Part shown: piece after piece, positions 16,342 to 27,900 of the stretch | Layout: each line of letters begins with the position of its first letter | Position numbering within the stretch: position 1 is the first letter of the stretch | Assembly: GCA_937981555.1 (NCBI GenBank) | Contig: CALJOK010000007.1 | Span: forward strand, 1-64,000 | Length of the DNA stretch: 64,000 nucleotides | Direction of reading: 5' to 3' | From: an uncultured Saprospiraceae bacterium | GTDB taxonomy: Bacteria; Bacteroidota; Bacteroidia; Chitinophagales; Saprospiraceae | The notes under the pieces: model-generated | The model's input: only the letters and a program-made list of their open reading frames with translations | What the model was told of the DNA's origin: nothing | Databases searched by the model: none | Translations under genes and position numbers: made by a program

Positions 16342-19032
16342 CTAAAAATGTTGATCTATGCTAAAAATAAAAAAAGGATTTATCGCATCAATCATATTTT
16401 CAAAAATAAAATATTCTCCTGTAGTTATGGCTTTATAATTTTTCTGGTTGAATAAGTTATAAAACCTTAGGGAAACATTAGTTTTCCTATTCTTAATATT
16501 AATTCTTTTTTCTATTTCAAATTTGCTACTTAAAATTTTTGCAGATTGGTTTTGATTAAAACTATTTTGGTAAGTAGCAAATATTTTGATATTCCACGTC
16601 CCTTCTTTCCACGAAATAAAAGGTGTTATTCCAATATTTATCAATTGATTATTGATGGAGTTATTGCTTTTAAAATAACGCTTACCAAAAGAACCATCCA
16701 ATCTAAATAATATAGAATGGTGTAGCCGCCAAGCAGTTACGAAACTAGTCCCTAGATTAAGTACTTGAATTTTAGAAATAATACCATTAGAAACTAAGCT
16801 ATTTTTAGAAAAAGAAAAACGTGGTTTAATTTCAAAATTCGTTTTAAGTATAGGAATAAATTTATCCCACTTGCCAGAAATTCTAATTTGGTTATTATCA
16901 TCAACGAAGTAAGGTTGGCTATTAATAATACTATTAAAAAAAGTGAAATCTTGAATCCACCGTTTTTCTTTAATCTTCAAAATCATGCTTAAATAATAAC
17001 TACTCAATTTTCTTATATTTTTTTGTGAAAACCTTAGGACAAAAGAATGTCCTCCTGTAAGCTTAGTTTTGGGTATGTTATTAGAAAAATTATAATTATC
17101 ACGAATATAATTTGCCGAAATCAAATCATAATTATTGAGTTGATTATTGGCGTATTGATAAACAGCATTTAGTTTAGTTTTAGAATTAATATCTTTTGTT
17201 ACCCAAAATTTGAGGGTATAACTATTGGAAAAATTAAATTCAGTTCTTTGGTCATTTTGTTCAAATAATCTATAAAAAAATGTTGTGCTTAGGTTTGCGG
17301 TGGAGGTAGAATTTATTTCTCTACTCAAGGTTAATTGATTAGTCCAGGTGAAATCTTTTTGGTTGTTGGCTGAAAGCGATATAATTGGAAAGTCTTGAGT
17401 AAGACTATCGTGCATCCCATACCATTCTGGAGAAAGATTAAGCCGAGTAGTTTTTATTTTTGATTCCGCTTGAAATGAAAATAAAGAAAACCGATTAAGA
17501 TAACTGGTAGAAAATTCGCCTAATAGATTTTTAAAATTCAAATCCTGTTTGATTTTTTCAAATGTATCAGGGGCTGTTAATACGGAATTGTAATCTTCAT
17601 TATTTCCAATAAACTGTTCTTTTATATTAAAGTAATTAGACTTCGCTTTTATAATCAATGCACTTTGATCGGTCAGTCTGAGGGAGTAAATAGCAGTAGC
17701 TAAGAATTTATTATTTTGAAAATCTACTTGGCTAAATAAATCTTTATTTCTATTAAGGTCATCAATATTTTGGAAACCATGGTGGGTAGAGTTATCATAA
17801 GAGATATAAAAGTCTAAACTTTGCTTTAGCGAAGGATTGATATAATTTAATGTCAAATCTATTTTGGCTAACCGATTCTTAAGTTTTAAATTTTGTTGTG
17901 TCGTGTTTTTATATGGATCGATTTGGTACAAAGAAGTGATATTATCAAATATTTGTTGAGCTTCCTTTTGCGTTGCGAAAGTGGTATTTAGTTTCAGTTT
18001 TAAAGTTGAGCCTAGTTCAAAAAAACTTCGTAAAGTATTAAAGGTATTGATTGAATTATCGACAGACTGCCCTGCGGTACTTAAATAATTGGGACGTAAC
18101 TCATTTGTGAATTTAGGAATATTTTCTACGTCGTCGGTAAGTATATCTTTATTGTTAAAACTATAGGTTGATTTTATTTGATTCAAACCATACTGTTCTC
18201 CAGTATTTCCATTATTACTGATCCAGAGATATTTTTGTTTTTTGCTTATCGAAAAAATATTTACATCAAAAAAGGCTTTCCATTCATCTCCATACCCAAC
18301 TCCTTCTGTAAGCATTCCCGATAATTTGTTTTTTACATTATCTTTTAGTTTAAGATTAAGGACGATATCCTCAGAGCTTACAATATCTTTTATTACTTGA
18401 TTCTCTTGATGGTGATTGATGATTTCGATTGATTCGATGTAGTCAGCAGGAATATTTTGAGAACCCATCGTGTATTGGCGACCGAACATATCGGTGCCTT
18501 CGATTAACATTTTTTTGATTGGCTTGCCTTCTATTTTTATTTGCCCGTTGCCGTCAATTTCTACACCGGGTAATTTTCTTAGCAAATCTTCTACAGTCGT
18601 TTCGGTAGAATCTCTAAACTGTGCGGCATCGTATATAACAGTATCCCCTTGTTCTTGAATAGGAACTATTTGGTCGGTAACGATGACTTCGCTGAGTTGA
18701 TTGGAAGTAGATTTTAGGTTTATTTTTATTGGGAAAGAATCACCTTTGTGGAACTCTACTACTTTTTTATGATAACCCAAATAATTACAAACTAGTAGAA
18801 CGTTATGCCTAGATGAATCAACGTTCAGTTCAAAATATCCATCATTATCTGTGGAGGTAAATACTAATATTTTTTTGCTTAAAGAATCGGTAGAGATAGG
18901 AGTTAGATATACTGTTGCAAATGCTAATGTTTCTTTTTCTCCAAAAACATATCCTGAAATTTTCCAACTAGATTGGCTTTTTAGGATAAAGGAAAAAAAC
19001 AGCAAAATAATCAGCACTACAATTCTTTGCAT
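16342..19032 (-). CDS. TonB-receptor-like outer-membrane barrel protein
   Basis: An 896-residue outer-membrane protein. After a signal peptide (cleavage near residue 20) comes a carboxypeptidase-regulatory-like beta-sandwich (about 25-115), then a plug-like segment (about 120-230) with EDLLRKLPGVEIDGNGQIKIEGKPIKKMLIEG, and a long region of alternating strands ending in Phe, typical of a barrel. This layout is the one usually found next to GLPGLI proteins. A TonB box is not obvious. It is the last gene of a minus-strand cluster and starts 34 bases after the upstream GLPGLI gene, so co-transcription is likely. The cargo, and whether it imports or exports, is unknown. Confidence 0.85.
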   Translation of the reverse strand: MQRIVVLIILLFFSFILKSQSSWKISGYVFGEKETLAFATVYLTPISTDSLSKKILVFTSTDNDGYFELNVDSSRHNVLLVCNYLGYHKKVVEFHKGDSFPIKINLKSTSNQLSEVIVTDQIVPIQEQGDTVIYDAAQFRDSTETTVEDLLRKLPGVEIDGNGQIKIEGKPIKKMLIEGTDMFGRQYTMGSQNIPADYIESIEIINHHQENQVIKDIVSSEDIVLNLKLKDNVKNKLSGMLTEGVGYGDEWKAFFDVNIFSISKKQKYLWISNNGNTGEQYGLNQIKSTYSFNNKDILTDDVENIPKFTNELRPNYLSTAGQSVDNSINTFNTLRSFFELGSTLKLKLNTTFATQKEAQQIFDNITSLYQIDPYKNTTQQNLKLKNRLAKIDLTLNYINPSLKQSLDFYISYDNSTHHGFQNIDDLNRNKDLFSQVDFQNNKFLATAIYSLRLTDQSALIIKAKSNYFNIKEQFIGNNEDYNSVLTAPDTFEKIKQDLNFKNLLGEFSTSYLNRFSLFSFQAESKIKTTRLNLSPEWYGMHDSLTQDFPIISLSANNQKDFTWTNQLTLSREINSTSTANLSTTFFYRLFEQNDQRTEFNFSNSYTLKFWVTKDINSKTKLNAVYQYANNQLNNYDLISANYIRDNYNFSNNIPKTKLTGGHSFVLRFSQKNIRKLSSYYLSMILKIKEKRWIQDFTFFNSIINSQPYFVDDNNQIRISGKWDKFIPILKTNFEIKPRFSFSKNSLVSNGIISKIQVLNLGTSFVTAWRLHHSILFRLDGSFGKRYFKSNNSINNQLINIGITPFISWKEGTWNIKIFATYQNSFNQNQSAKILSSKFEIEKRINIKNRKTNVSLRFYNLFNQKNYKAITTGEYFIFENMIDAINPFFIFSIDQHF

Positions 19033-19066
19033 TTTTTTTTACTTAGAGCATGTTGGATAATTAAGT

Positions 19067-19921
19067 TTATTTCCTTTTGTTCATATATTTTTGATAAATA
19101 TTAAACTTCCCCTTTTCTATATATGCATCAACGTTTTTACTCCCAATTGTTACGGTGAATTCACTCGTAGATTGGCTTTCTTTTTTTAATTTAAAAATTA
19201 TTTTAGCTTCCACAAATTCTTCCAACGTATCGAATAATTCTCCAATAGAAGGAGGTACTAACTTTACTTCTGCTGTAGTTTTTGCTTCATACCCAACAAA
19301 TTGCCAATTGATTTTTCCATCTTCTGATTTTGCTTCTAAGATTAATCCTGGTAAACCTCGCAGTCGATATGGGCCAAATGGTACTGGAATATCTGGCGTA
19401 AACCAGGCGGAATATTTTCTTCCTTCATATTCGGTTGTTGCCAAAATGCAAAGAAAGTTTTTAATATTTTTTTGAGAGTCTTGAACTTCCCAAGTGATGT
19501 TGTCCATTTTTTCTTTGATGATACTTTGGGATTGTCCGAAAAATTGTCCCACTAGTTTTGTATATGTCAAACTATCTTTAAAATTAATAAACTCAGGAGC
19601 TCCTTCCTTGTCACCTACAGTCGAAATAATATCATTCCCATCTTGCTTTTGCGTCGATTCTTTTGGATAACCTTCATGTATAAATAAACTATAGTTCTGA
19701 TTAAAGTGTAATGTATTTTGTCCATTATAACTATTTGCTGAATGGAAAGAATGCTCTGCATGATACACTACACGAGAGATTGAATTTTGAGAAAATGAAT
19801 CGGTTGAATTTAATATTAATAGTAAAAAAAATAGGATTGGTAACTTGATTTGTTCGACTGATAAATCCAATTTAAAATCAAACTTATTTTGCGTTGTTCT
19901 TTTTTCTATATTTTTTGACAT
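19067..19921 (-). CDS. GLPGLI family protein 1
   Basis: A 284-residue exported protein of the GLPGLI family, named for the motif found here in GPYRLRGLPGLILEAKS near residue 190. The hydrophobic signal segment (about 27-45, ending in SFSQ) is preceded by an unusually long charged N-terminus of about 25 residues; no later Met offers a better start. The body resembles the next gene in length, in the LHFNQNYSLFIH stretch and in the YSAWFTPDIPVPFGPYRL stretch. GLPGLI proteins are of unknown function, are confined mostly to Bacteroidota and often flank barrel proteins like the one downstream. Confidence 0.9.
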   Translation of the reverse strand: MSKNIEKRTTQNKFDFKLDLSVEQIKLPILFFLLLILNSTDSFSQNSISRVVYHAEHSFHSANSYNGQNTLHFNQNYSLFIHEGYPKESTQKQDGNDIISTVGDKEGAPEFINFKDSLTYTKLVGQFFGQSQSIIKEKMDNITWEVQDSQKNIKNFLCILATTEYEGRKYSAWFTPDIPVPFGPYRLRGLPGLILEAKSEDGKINWQFVGYEAKTTAEVKLVPPSIGELFDTLEEFVEAKIIFKLKKESQSTSEFTVTIGSKNVDAYIEKGKFNIYQKYMNKRK

Positions 19922-19976
19922 AGTGAAATAGTTTTAAAAGATTTATAATTTTCTGATGACAACTTCGCTGTGCCTA

Positions 19977-20768
19977 TTATTTTTTATTCAAGTACTTACT
20001 GTATATACTAAATTTCCCTTTTTCTATATACCTCTCGGGCGCACTATCTAGAACCGTAAGTGTTACAGTACCTCCCGCTTTATTTTTATATTTACTTTCC
20101 ATTTTATTTTTATAGTCAATCTTGTATTTAACAAATTCTTCCCATGTATAGAGTTCTCCATTTGAAGGAGGAATAAGTTCTACGGCTTCTTTGCTTTGGA
20201 CTTCAAAATGAACAAACTCCCAACTCACTTCATTATCTTGAGATTTTGCTTCGAGAATAAGCCCTGGTAATCCTCTTAATCTATACGGACCAAATGGAAA
20301 GAGAATTTGAGGGGTAAACCATGCGTCATAAGTTCGACCTTCGTAATAAGCAGAAGCTAGTGTGCATGAATATCCTCCTATTACTTTCTTCTCTGTACTA
20401 ATCTCCCATTGGATAGTATCCATGGATTCTTTGATTATATGTAAATACTCTGTAAGGTATTCACCTCCTTTTTTAGTGTACGTCATTTTGTTTTGGTAGT
20501 TAATAAAAACAGAACAACCTTCTTTATCTCCAATATTTATTTCATCATGATAACCTCCTTCCTTTGGAATATTTTTGATTGGATAATTATTATGGATAAA
20601 TAGACTTCGTAAACTATCAAAGTGTAATGTATTTTCTCCATTCAATACTGAAGAGGTAGGGAAAGAATGTTTAGCATTGTAGGTAACTTTTGATAAAGAG
20701 ACTTGAGCATTCATAAAAGACATGCATAGCATTAACAACGATAATAATAGTAGTGAGTGTTTTTTCAT
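19977..20768 (-). CDS. GLPGLI family protein 2
   Basis: A 263-residue GLPGLI family protein with a clean signal peptide (MKKHSLLLLSLLMLCMSFMNAQ) and the family motif GPYRLRGLPGLILEAKSQD near residue 170. It is a diverged tandem paralog of the neighbouring gene, 55 bases away in the same direction, which points to duplication. Both contain a single internal cysteine in the segment before the motif (YSCTLAS here, NFLCILA in the other). It is probably periplasmic and co-expressed with the barrel protein. Confidence 0.9.
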   Translation of the reverse strand: MKKHSLLLLSLLMLCMSFMNAQVSLSKVTYNAKHSFPTSSVLNGENTLHFDSLRSLFIHNNYPIKNIPKEGGYHDEINIGDKEGCSVFINYQNKMTYTKKGGEYLTEYLHIIKESMDTIQWEISTEKKVIGGYSCTLASAYYEGRTYDAWFTPQILFPFGPYRLRGLPGLILEAKSQDNEVSWEFVHFEVQSKEAVELIPPSNGELYTWEEFVKYKIDYKNKMESKYKNKAGGTVTLTVLDSAPERYIEKGKFSIYSKYLNKK

Positions 20769-20828
20769 CTTTTTAATTGAATCTATTTAGTTCGGTTCGT
20801 ATAACTAATGAACTATATTGGTTTAAAT

Positions 20829-20868
20829 CTAATGAAGAAAGGAATATTGGTCTTCCCTTCTTCATTAG
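20829..20868 (-). terminator. Stem-loop after the Cys-rich peptide gene
   Basis: An 11 bp perfect stem (20829-20839 with 20858-20868) extended by four more pairs after one mismatch. No T-run follows on the minus strand, so it may be a weak or attenuating terminator between the peptide gene and the GLPGLI genes. Confidence 0.45.
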
Positions 20869-20885
20869 GTATAAAATTTCACCTG

Positions 20886-21221
20886 TTAATTTTCACCACT
20901 ATTTGAGCCACAATGGGTAGCGAAAACCTCATCTATCGTATCACAAGAACCCGTAACGCAACAAGATTCTCCATTAGGATAATAAACACACTTAGAACAC
21001 AGGTGAACATCTTCACGTGCAAAAATATTCTCTAATTCACATCTAATATCATCTTCAGCTGTAAAGTAAAAAATTTCAGACGTCCCGTCATTTAGAAAAG
21101 CTTCAATTGTAATTTGCGTTATTTCAGTTGCAGAAATATCAGTAGGACTAGTTACGTCAGCAGTAGAAAACCCAGATAGGATTGTAAATAAAAACGTTAG
21201 TGAAACAAATAAAATTTTCAT
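20886..21221 (-). CDS. Cys-rich exported peptide of unknown function
   Basis: I prefer the ATG at 21221, which begins a standard signal peptide (MKILFVSLTFLFTILSGFSTA); the open frame extends upstream to 21329. The mature part is about 90 residues: an acidic Thr/Ile-rich segment and then a C-terminal 50 residues with seven cysteines, including CSKC, SCC and SCDT. No family is recognised. Size and layout resemble the small exported peptides that accompany some Bacteroidota barrel/peptidase clusters. It lies upstream of two GLPGLI genes and the barrel gene on the same strand, which suggests it is a substrate or partner of that set; this is inference. Confidence 0.65.
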   Translation of the reverse strand: MKILFVSLTFLFTILSGFSTADVTSPTDISATEITQITIEAFLNDGTSEIFYFTAEDDIRCELENIFAREDVHLCSKCVYYPNGESCCVTGSCDTIDEVFATHCGSNSGEN

Positions 21222-21325
21222 AATAAGTAAGGTTTTAATTAAAAATAAAATTATCCCTACAAGGCTAGCTACTGCAAAAAGTATAATTGGGTAATAGTGA
21301 GTAAGTATGGGTAATCTTGAGAAAT

Positions 21326-21541
21326 TCAAGTATGAGCGAATAATTTAATATAATATTCTCTTTCTTTTTTTGATATTAATTGAGGTATTCCAAATGTCTG
21401 ATAAATTAACTCTTGTTCCTTTGGTGTAATCAAACTTCCTTTAATCATAATTTTTTTTTCTTTCATCCAATTGTATAATGTTTTTCTAGTTATACCATAT
21501 TCATTGGCTATTTCCTTTCTTGTTTTTGGTTTTCCTAACAT
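21326..21541 (-). CDS. Small helix-turn-helix protein
   Basis: A 71-residue protein whose first half is a helix-turn-helix (KTRKEIANEYGITRKTLYNWMKEKKI, about residues 6-31) of the kind found in transposase N-termini and small regulators. The second half (LITPKEQELIYQTFG) may be a dimerisation helix. It is the first gene of the minus-strand cluster with the Cys-rich peptide and the GLPGLI genes and may regulate it. No transposase catalytic part or inverted ends are near, so I do not call it an insertion sequence. Confidence 0.65.
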   Translation of the reverse strand: MLGKPKTRKEIANEYGITRKTLYNWMKEKKIMIKGSLITPKEQELIYQTFGIPQLISKKEREYYIKLFAHT

Positions 21542-21635
21542 GGCGTTGTTGTTATTATTTTTTAAAAAAATATAGAGAATTCTAAGCCCAAATGAATACT
21601 ATTCATTGAGTCATGTTAATTTAGGTTTAAACACA

Positions 21636-21696
21636 AAAGTTGAAAGTTGAAAGTTGAAAGTTGAAAGTTGAAAGTGAAAGTTGAAAGTGAAAGTTC
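21636..21696 (+). repeat. Tandem heptamer repeat (TTGAAAG)n
   Basis: About eight units of TTGAAAG, the last ones shortened to TGAAAG. It may vary in copy number between strains by slipped replication. Confidence 0.85.
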
Positions 21697-21896
21697 ACTT
21701 TATGTTTTTCTCTACTTTTCTGTTGTATACTAAATGTATGAAAATAATCCGACAATAGTAGTATAAGAATAATTAAGTATGTTTCAAGATCTACTCTTTT
21801 TTTAAATTACTATTTAGTCTGTATGGAGTATTAGTCGAGTATTTCAAATAGGAGAAGCATTAGGAGCTCCTCCAAAAAAATATTTGAACTATAAAA

Positions 21897-21933
21897 AAAG
21901 CCCAAGTTTTTCCAAAAGAAAAACTTGGGCTTT
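21897..21933 (-). terminator. Terminator of the giant PKD gene
   Basis: A perfect 16 bp stem (21897-21912 with 21918-21933) with a 5-base loop, followed on the minus strand by a T-run. Confidence 0.9.
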
Positions 21934-21956
21934 GGTATTTTATCAAAAGAAAGTGA

Positions 21957-24900
21957 TTATTCGATCACTACTTTTTTGTAAGTAACTTGTTGATTAGACT
22001 TCAACTCAACGATGTAAGTTCCAACTGGTAAACGATCAAAGTTGAACGTTTTTGTCAATTGACCAGATGTGAAATCTACTTCTTCTTGGTGAATATATTG
22101 TCCGATGATATTAATCAAATTAATATGAAGATCATCTTTTGGTTCTCCTTTGAGGACAACAGTAAATTGTCCATCAGATGGATTCGGGAACAATAGAAAT
22201 TCTTCCAAGAAAGTAATTTCGTTAGTTGCAGTTGTCAATACAATTGTCATCTCAAATGTTTCTGTTCCACAATCATTAGTTACCGTTAATGTCACGATGT
22301 AAGTTCCACCTGCAGCATAATCATGTGAAGGAGTTTCATCATTACTAGTCATTCCGTCTCCGAAATTCCATAAGTAAGTTGGATTCGTTCCTCCTGTTGA
22401 AGTATTTAAAAATACTACATGAGTTGTATCTGAGTTCGCAGAGAATGAAGCAGTTGGTACATCATCCACAACTACATATGAATTAACTGTGATGTTATCT
22501 GAACCAACACTATTAGATGCATCTAAAGTAACTGCATAAGTTCCTGGAGTATCGTAAGTAACTAATGGGTTTTGGTCAGTAGAAGTACTTGGTGTACCTC
22601 CGTCGAATGTCCAGTTCCATGCTATAGCATTGACGGACTCATCTGTAAATTGAACCATGAAAGGTGCACATCCAAAAGTTGTATCTGAACTGAAAGCTGC
22701 CGTTGGAGCAGCAACTACTGCTAACAATAATTCAGTTGTATCAGATCCACATGGTCCATTTGAAATTAATTGAACCGTGTATGAACCGTTTAATCCATAA
22801 GAGTGAGTTGGATTCATTTCAGTACTAGTCATACTTCCATCACCAAAGTCCCAAACATAACTTGTTGTTCCAGTTGAGTTATTCACAAATGAATAAACAG
22901 AACCACTTAAGTTCGCATCAAAGGCTGCTGTTGGAGCAGCTTCAACTACGATCATTGAAGTTTGAGTAATTGGATAACTTCCATTTGGGTTAGTTACGGT
23001 TAAGGTTACATCATAAGTTCCAGGCGTATCGAAAGTTATCGTTGGGTTTTGTTCCGTAGAAGTACCTGGTGTACCTCCTTGAATATCCCAAGACCAACTA
23101 TCAACTGTTCCTGTTGTCAAGTCCATAAAGTTAACTACTAATGGTGCACAACCAGAAACTACATCTGCTGAAAACGCAACTACAGGTACTGTAGTAACTG
23201 TAATCGTTTGAGTTGTTGTTACTGAACCACAATCATTAGTTGCAGTTAAAGTTGTAATGAAAGTTCCATCAGTTGTATAAGTATGAGTTGGATTCATATC
23301 CGTACTCATATTTCCATCACCAAAATCCCAAGAGTATGAAGTCGCACCTGTCGTGTTATTAGTGAAAGAATATACGCCTCCAGAAAAATTAACATCAAAG
23401 GCAACTGTTGGAGTAGTTCCGACCAATATGTATGACGTTTGAGTATTTGTGTAACTTCCTGATGCATTAGTGGCAGTCAAGGTTACGTCGTAATTTCCAG
23501 GTGTATCAAAAGTGAAAGTTGGATTTTGATCAGTAGAACTATTTGGAGTAGCTCCTGTAATTTCCCATAACCAACTATCAACAGTACCTATACTTTGATC
23601 GGTAAAGTCTACGGTCAAAGGTGTACATCCTGAAAGAACATTTGCTGAGAAGGCAGCAACTGCTGCAGAGGTAACAGTAATTGTTGTAGTTGAAGTTACT
23701 GTTCCACATGCATTAGTTGCAGTTAATGTAACGGTATAAGTACCGTCTGCAGCATAAGTATGAGTTGGATTTTCATCTGTGCTCATATTTCCATCACCAA
23801 AATCCCAAGCATAAGAGGTAGCATTGGTAGATGTATTTGTAAAAATCGCATTCAATGCATTTGTCGAAGAAGAGAAAGAAGAAGTTGCTTCATTTAATAC
23901 TTCGATGTATGCTGTTTGAGTACTGGTATTATTTCCTGATGAATTAGTAGCTACTAAGGTAACATTATAAGTACCAGGACTATTATAGGTAACGATTGGG
24001 TTTTCATCAGTAGAAATTGCTGGAGTTCCACCAGGGAAAGACCAGTTCCACTCCGTTACATCACCAGTTGAATTATCATTGAATTGAACTTGTAACGGTC
24101 CGCAACCAATTGTAATATCTGAATCAAATGCAGCTACTGGTAGATTAACAAAAGAAATATTATCTATAAAAGTAGTTGATCCACAATCATTCGTTGCAAT
24201 AAGAGTTACAGTATAACCCCCACCCATTGCATAAGTATGAATTGGGTTAGCATCTGTACTTGTATTTCCATCACCAAAATCCCAAGAATAAGAAGTCGCA
24301 CTTGTAGAAGTATTACTAAAGTTTGCTGTCAAGGCATTTAAGGTAGAAGAGAAACCAGAAGTTGGTGCGCCTTCTACATTGATGTATGAAACTTGAGTAG
24401 CAATATCATTTCCAAAAGAATTACTTACTTCCAATGTTACGGTATAAGAACCTTGATTTGGATAAGTTACAGTTGGGTTTTGATCAGTAGAAGTTGAAGG
24501 CATAGCTCCAGGGAAAGACCAATTCCAAGTTGTCGCACCTCCTGCAGAAAGATCAGTAAATTGAACTTCCAAAGGTCCACAACCTGAGTTTACATTTGAA
24601 GTGAAAGATGCTGCCGGAGCACTCCCAGAGTTTGTAGTGATATCGACAAAGAAAGTTGTAGCGTTAGAACCACATCCATTCGTTGCTGTCAAGGTAACTT
24701 CGTAAACTCCTGATGCACCATAAATATGAGTTGGATTTTGTTCATTGCTAAATGTACCATCTCCAAAACTCCAAGTGTAGTTAAATGCATTTGCGCTACT
24801 TAAATTAGTAAATGTAGCTAATGAATCTAATGTAGTAAATGTATAACCTGAAGTAGGTCCTTCCAAAATAGTAATGTAAGATGTTGTAGTCGTCATATCC

Positions 24901-27900
24901 GTTCCATTTGGATTACTTACTTCCAAAGTCACATCATAAGTTCCTGCTACATCATAAATTACAGATGGATTTTGATCTGTAGAAGTTGCAGGTGTTCCGC
25001 CTGGGAAAGTCCAGTTCCAACTTGTTGCACCAACTGAATTATCCATAAAATTAATCTCCATAGGAGCACATCCATTAATATTATCAGAAGCAAACCCAGC
25101 AGTAGGAGGTAAGTTACTTGCATCGATATTTACAATTTGTGAAAATGATGCAGAACCACATCCATTTGCAACAGTCAAGGTAACGGTGAATGCACCACCT
25201 GCGGAATAAGTATGAACAGGATTTTGTAATTGACTATTATTTCCATCACCAAAATCCCAGTAATAACTAATTCCATTTAAGGAGTTATTGGCGAAATTTA
25301 AGGTTGGTGAATTAGCCAAGTCATAAGTGTAACTTGGCGAAGGAAGTCCAAGAACATTGATTAAACTTGTCTGTTCAAATGTAGTGGTACCTGAAGCATT
25401 TGAGGCTTCCAAAGTTACATTGTAATTTCCAGGGGTATTATAAACTACTGTTGGATTTTGATCCGTAGAAGTGGAAGGTGTTCCTCCAGGGAAAGTCCAC
25501 ATGAAGTTAGTCGCATTCGAAGAAAGGTTAATGAAGTTGACTGATAATGGCCCACAACCTGCTGATAAGTTAGTTGAAAAACTAGCAGTAGGAGGTACTC
25601 CTGATCCCATTCCTATTTCGATGACTTGAGTAATCACGATCGTATCACAAGAGTTGGAAGCAGACAATCCAATATTATATAATCCATCACCTGCATAGGT
25701 ATAAGTTGGATTTTCTTGATCGGTAAAACCTATACCATCTCCAAAGTCCCAAGAAAAATTAGTTCCATTGACAGACGTATTCGTAAAGGTAACTTGGTTA
25801 CCATTAATCACATAAGTGAATCCACCAGTCAATGCTGCATCAACCTGAATCAATTGAGTGGTCGAATTAGTACCTGCTGCATTACTTACTTCAAGTGTTG
25901 CATTATAAGTACCTGGATCATTGAATGTGATCGCTGGATCTTGATCTGTTGAAGTTAGATTGAAACCATTTGGTCCAGTAAAAGTCCAATTCCAAGTGTC
26001 AATATTCGAACTAGACATGTCATCGAAGTTGACCGTAAGCGGTGCACATCCAACACTAATGTCTGGGAAGAATGTAGCAGTCGGAACTACAATCGTAGTT
26101 TGACTTTCCAATAAATAAATTGGACGGCCAGTAAGCACTACATTGCTTGGACTAATTGTTTGAGTCGCATTTGTTTCAGAGTAATCCCATTCTCTTTTAT
26201 ATAAATCAGAAATATTGAATGAGCCTGGGAAAGAGTAAGTTGCATTCGCTACCTCACTTTGATCTTCCGTTGTAATCGCCCAAAGCACATAGGAATAATT
26301 TCCAACTGCATCAATAAATGCCGCTCCATCAATATTTGATGGAAGGTTCATGGCATTGGTTTTTGCCTCATCATATTCATTTCCGAACAAAATATCGGAA
26401 GCCGTTTTATAAGAAATACCTTCCAAGTTGACGACTTGAGAATACTCAGGTTGACCAATTAGTTTTTGATACATACCCATCACGTCAAATTCACGAGTGG
26501 CACTATTGATGAATTCTGCTTCTCCTAAATTGTAAACGTGGAACTGGTGAATATCATTTTTATAACAAGTCACGACAGCTTTTGCCATGTAGTTAATTTG
26601 CGCATCTTCATTCCCAATAAAATCTTGAAACTCTCTTCGAGGTAAATTACTTTCGGTGATGATCCATTCTTTGTTTGGATAAGTTGTACCGTTGTAACCG
26701 TAATTTTCTAAAACTCCTTGATACTGGTTTTGACGATTTTTAATACCTGTGATTGCTTGGTCAGAATGTCTTTCGTAGTGGAAACCTCCAATCGAATTAT
26801 CCCACCATCTCATTGTCCCATCAAAGTGAGGATAAGCATGGAAACCCATCACATCAAAATAAGCACCACCACCAAGTGGATAATCAGCAGTTACACTTCC
26901 ATCCACTGGGTTATCGGTATTTCTCAAAATTGCATCTAAGTAACTTGGGAAACCAACTCCTGCAACTACCAAGTAATCGTCGGGTTGAAGCGTTTTGATG
27001 ATTTCATAACTAATTCTCAAGATCCGAACATAGTGCATAATTGGTGCACGTAATTTGAAATCACAAGGATCAGGATTTTGATCCCACCAATTACAAACTG
27101 GATCGCCTGGCTCTCTCCATCCACAATTTCCTGTATAATCAAATCCTGGCTCATTCCAAATTTCCCAAAATCTAATATTGTCTCCGTATAAAGTAACTAC
27201 TTTATATAAATAAGCAGCTAAATAATTATCATCATTGTAAGGTGTTCCATCTGTTCCATCATCCCAAATATCAGAATACATATTGGCAAACATTTCAGAT
27301 TGAACGCCATCACAATAGTAAGCTGGGTCTCTTTCCTCTGGAGCAGGGAAACCAATAATTAATACATTTTCTTCCAAACCTAGATTATCATAGTGTTGAT
27401 AATTTGGCAAGTTAAATTCATAACCGTATTCATTTACGAACCATCCTGGAAGAGACGGTCGAGAAGCTTTTACACCTACACCTTTAATATTTATACTTGG
27501 ATTTCCAGCTGCAAGATCTGCTAAACTAAAATCTGTATAAGGTGGATTATATCCAAAGTTTGTTCCTGGACGGAATGTACCTAGGTAAGGATCTAAAACA
27601 GTATTGGCATTATATGGAACTTGGAAATTCGATGAAGTGTTGATCGTAATAGTTGCGGTTTGCGTACTCGCACCACAGCCATTAGAAGCAATCATCGTAA
27701 TGGTATAAGTTCCATTTGTATCGTATACATGAGTAGGTTCTCTTTCTGTACTTGTAGTTCCATCTCCAAAAACCCAGTTATAAGTATCGGTATTTGTCGA
27801 AGAGTTATTTTGGAAAACAATAATTGGTCCTGATAAAGTATATGCAAAATCAGCAGACGGTGGAGAACTTACCACGACAAAAGATGTTTGCGTCGCTAAA

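Larger units (their letters stand above)
21542..21956. other. Intergenic region with a heptamer repeat and a terminator
   Basis: A 415-base spacer upstream of the HTH gene and downstream of the giant PKD gene. It holds a (TTGAAAG)n tandem repeat and the PKD gene terminator. I see no ORF or RNA gene. Confidence 0.5.

Noticed and set aside
21326-21541. Remnant of an insertion sequence
   Set aside because: Only a helix-turn-helix is present; no catalytic domain, inverted ends or target duplication are visible.
21636-21696. Possible CRISPR array
   Set aside because: Units of seven bases without spacers; a simple tandem repeat.
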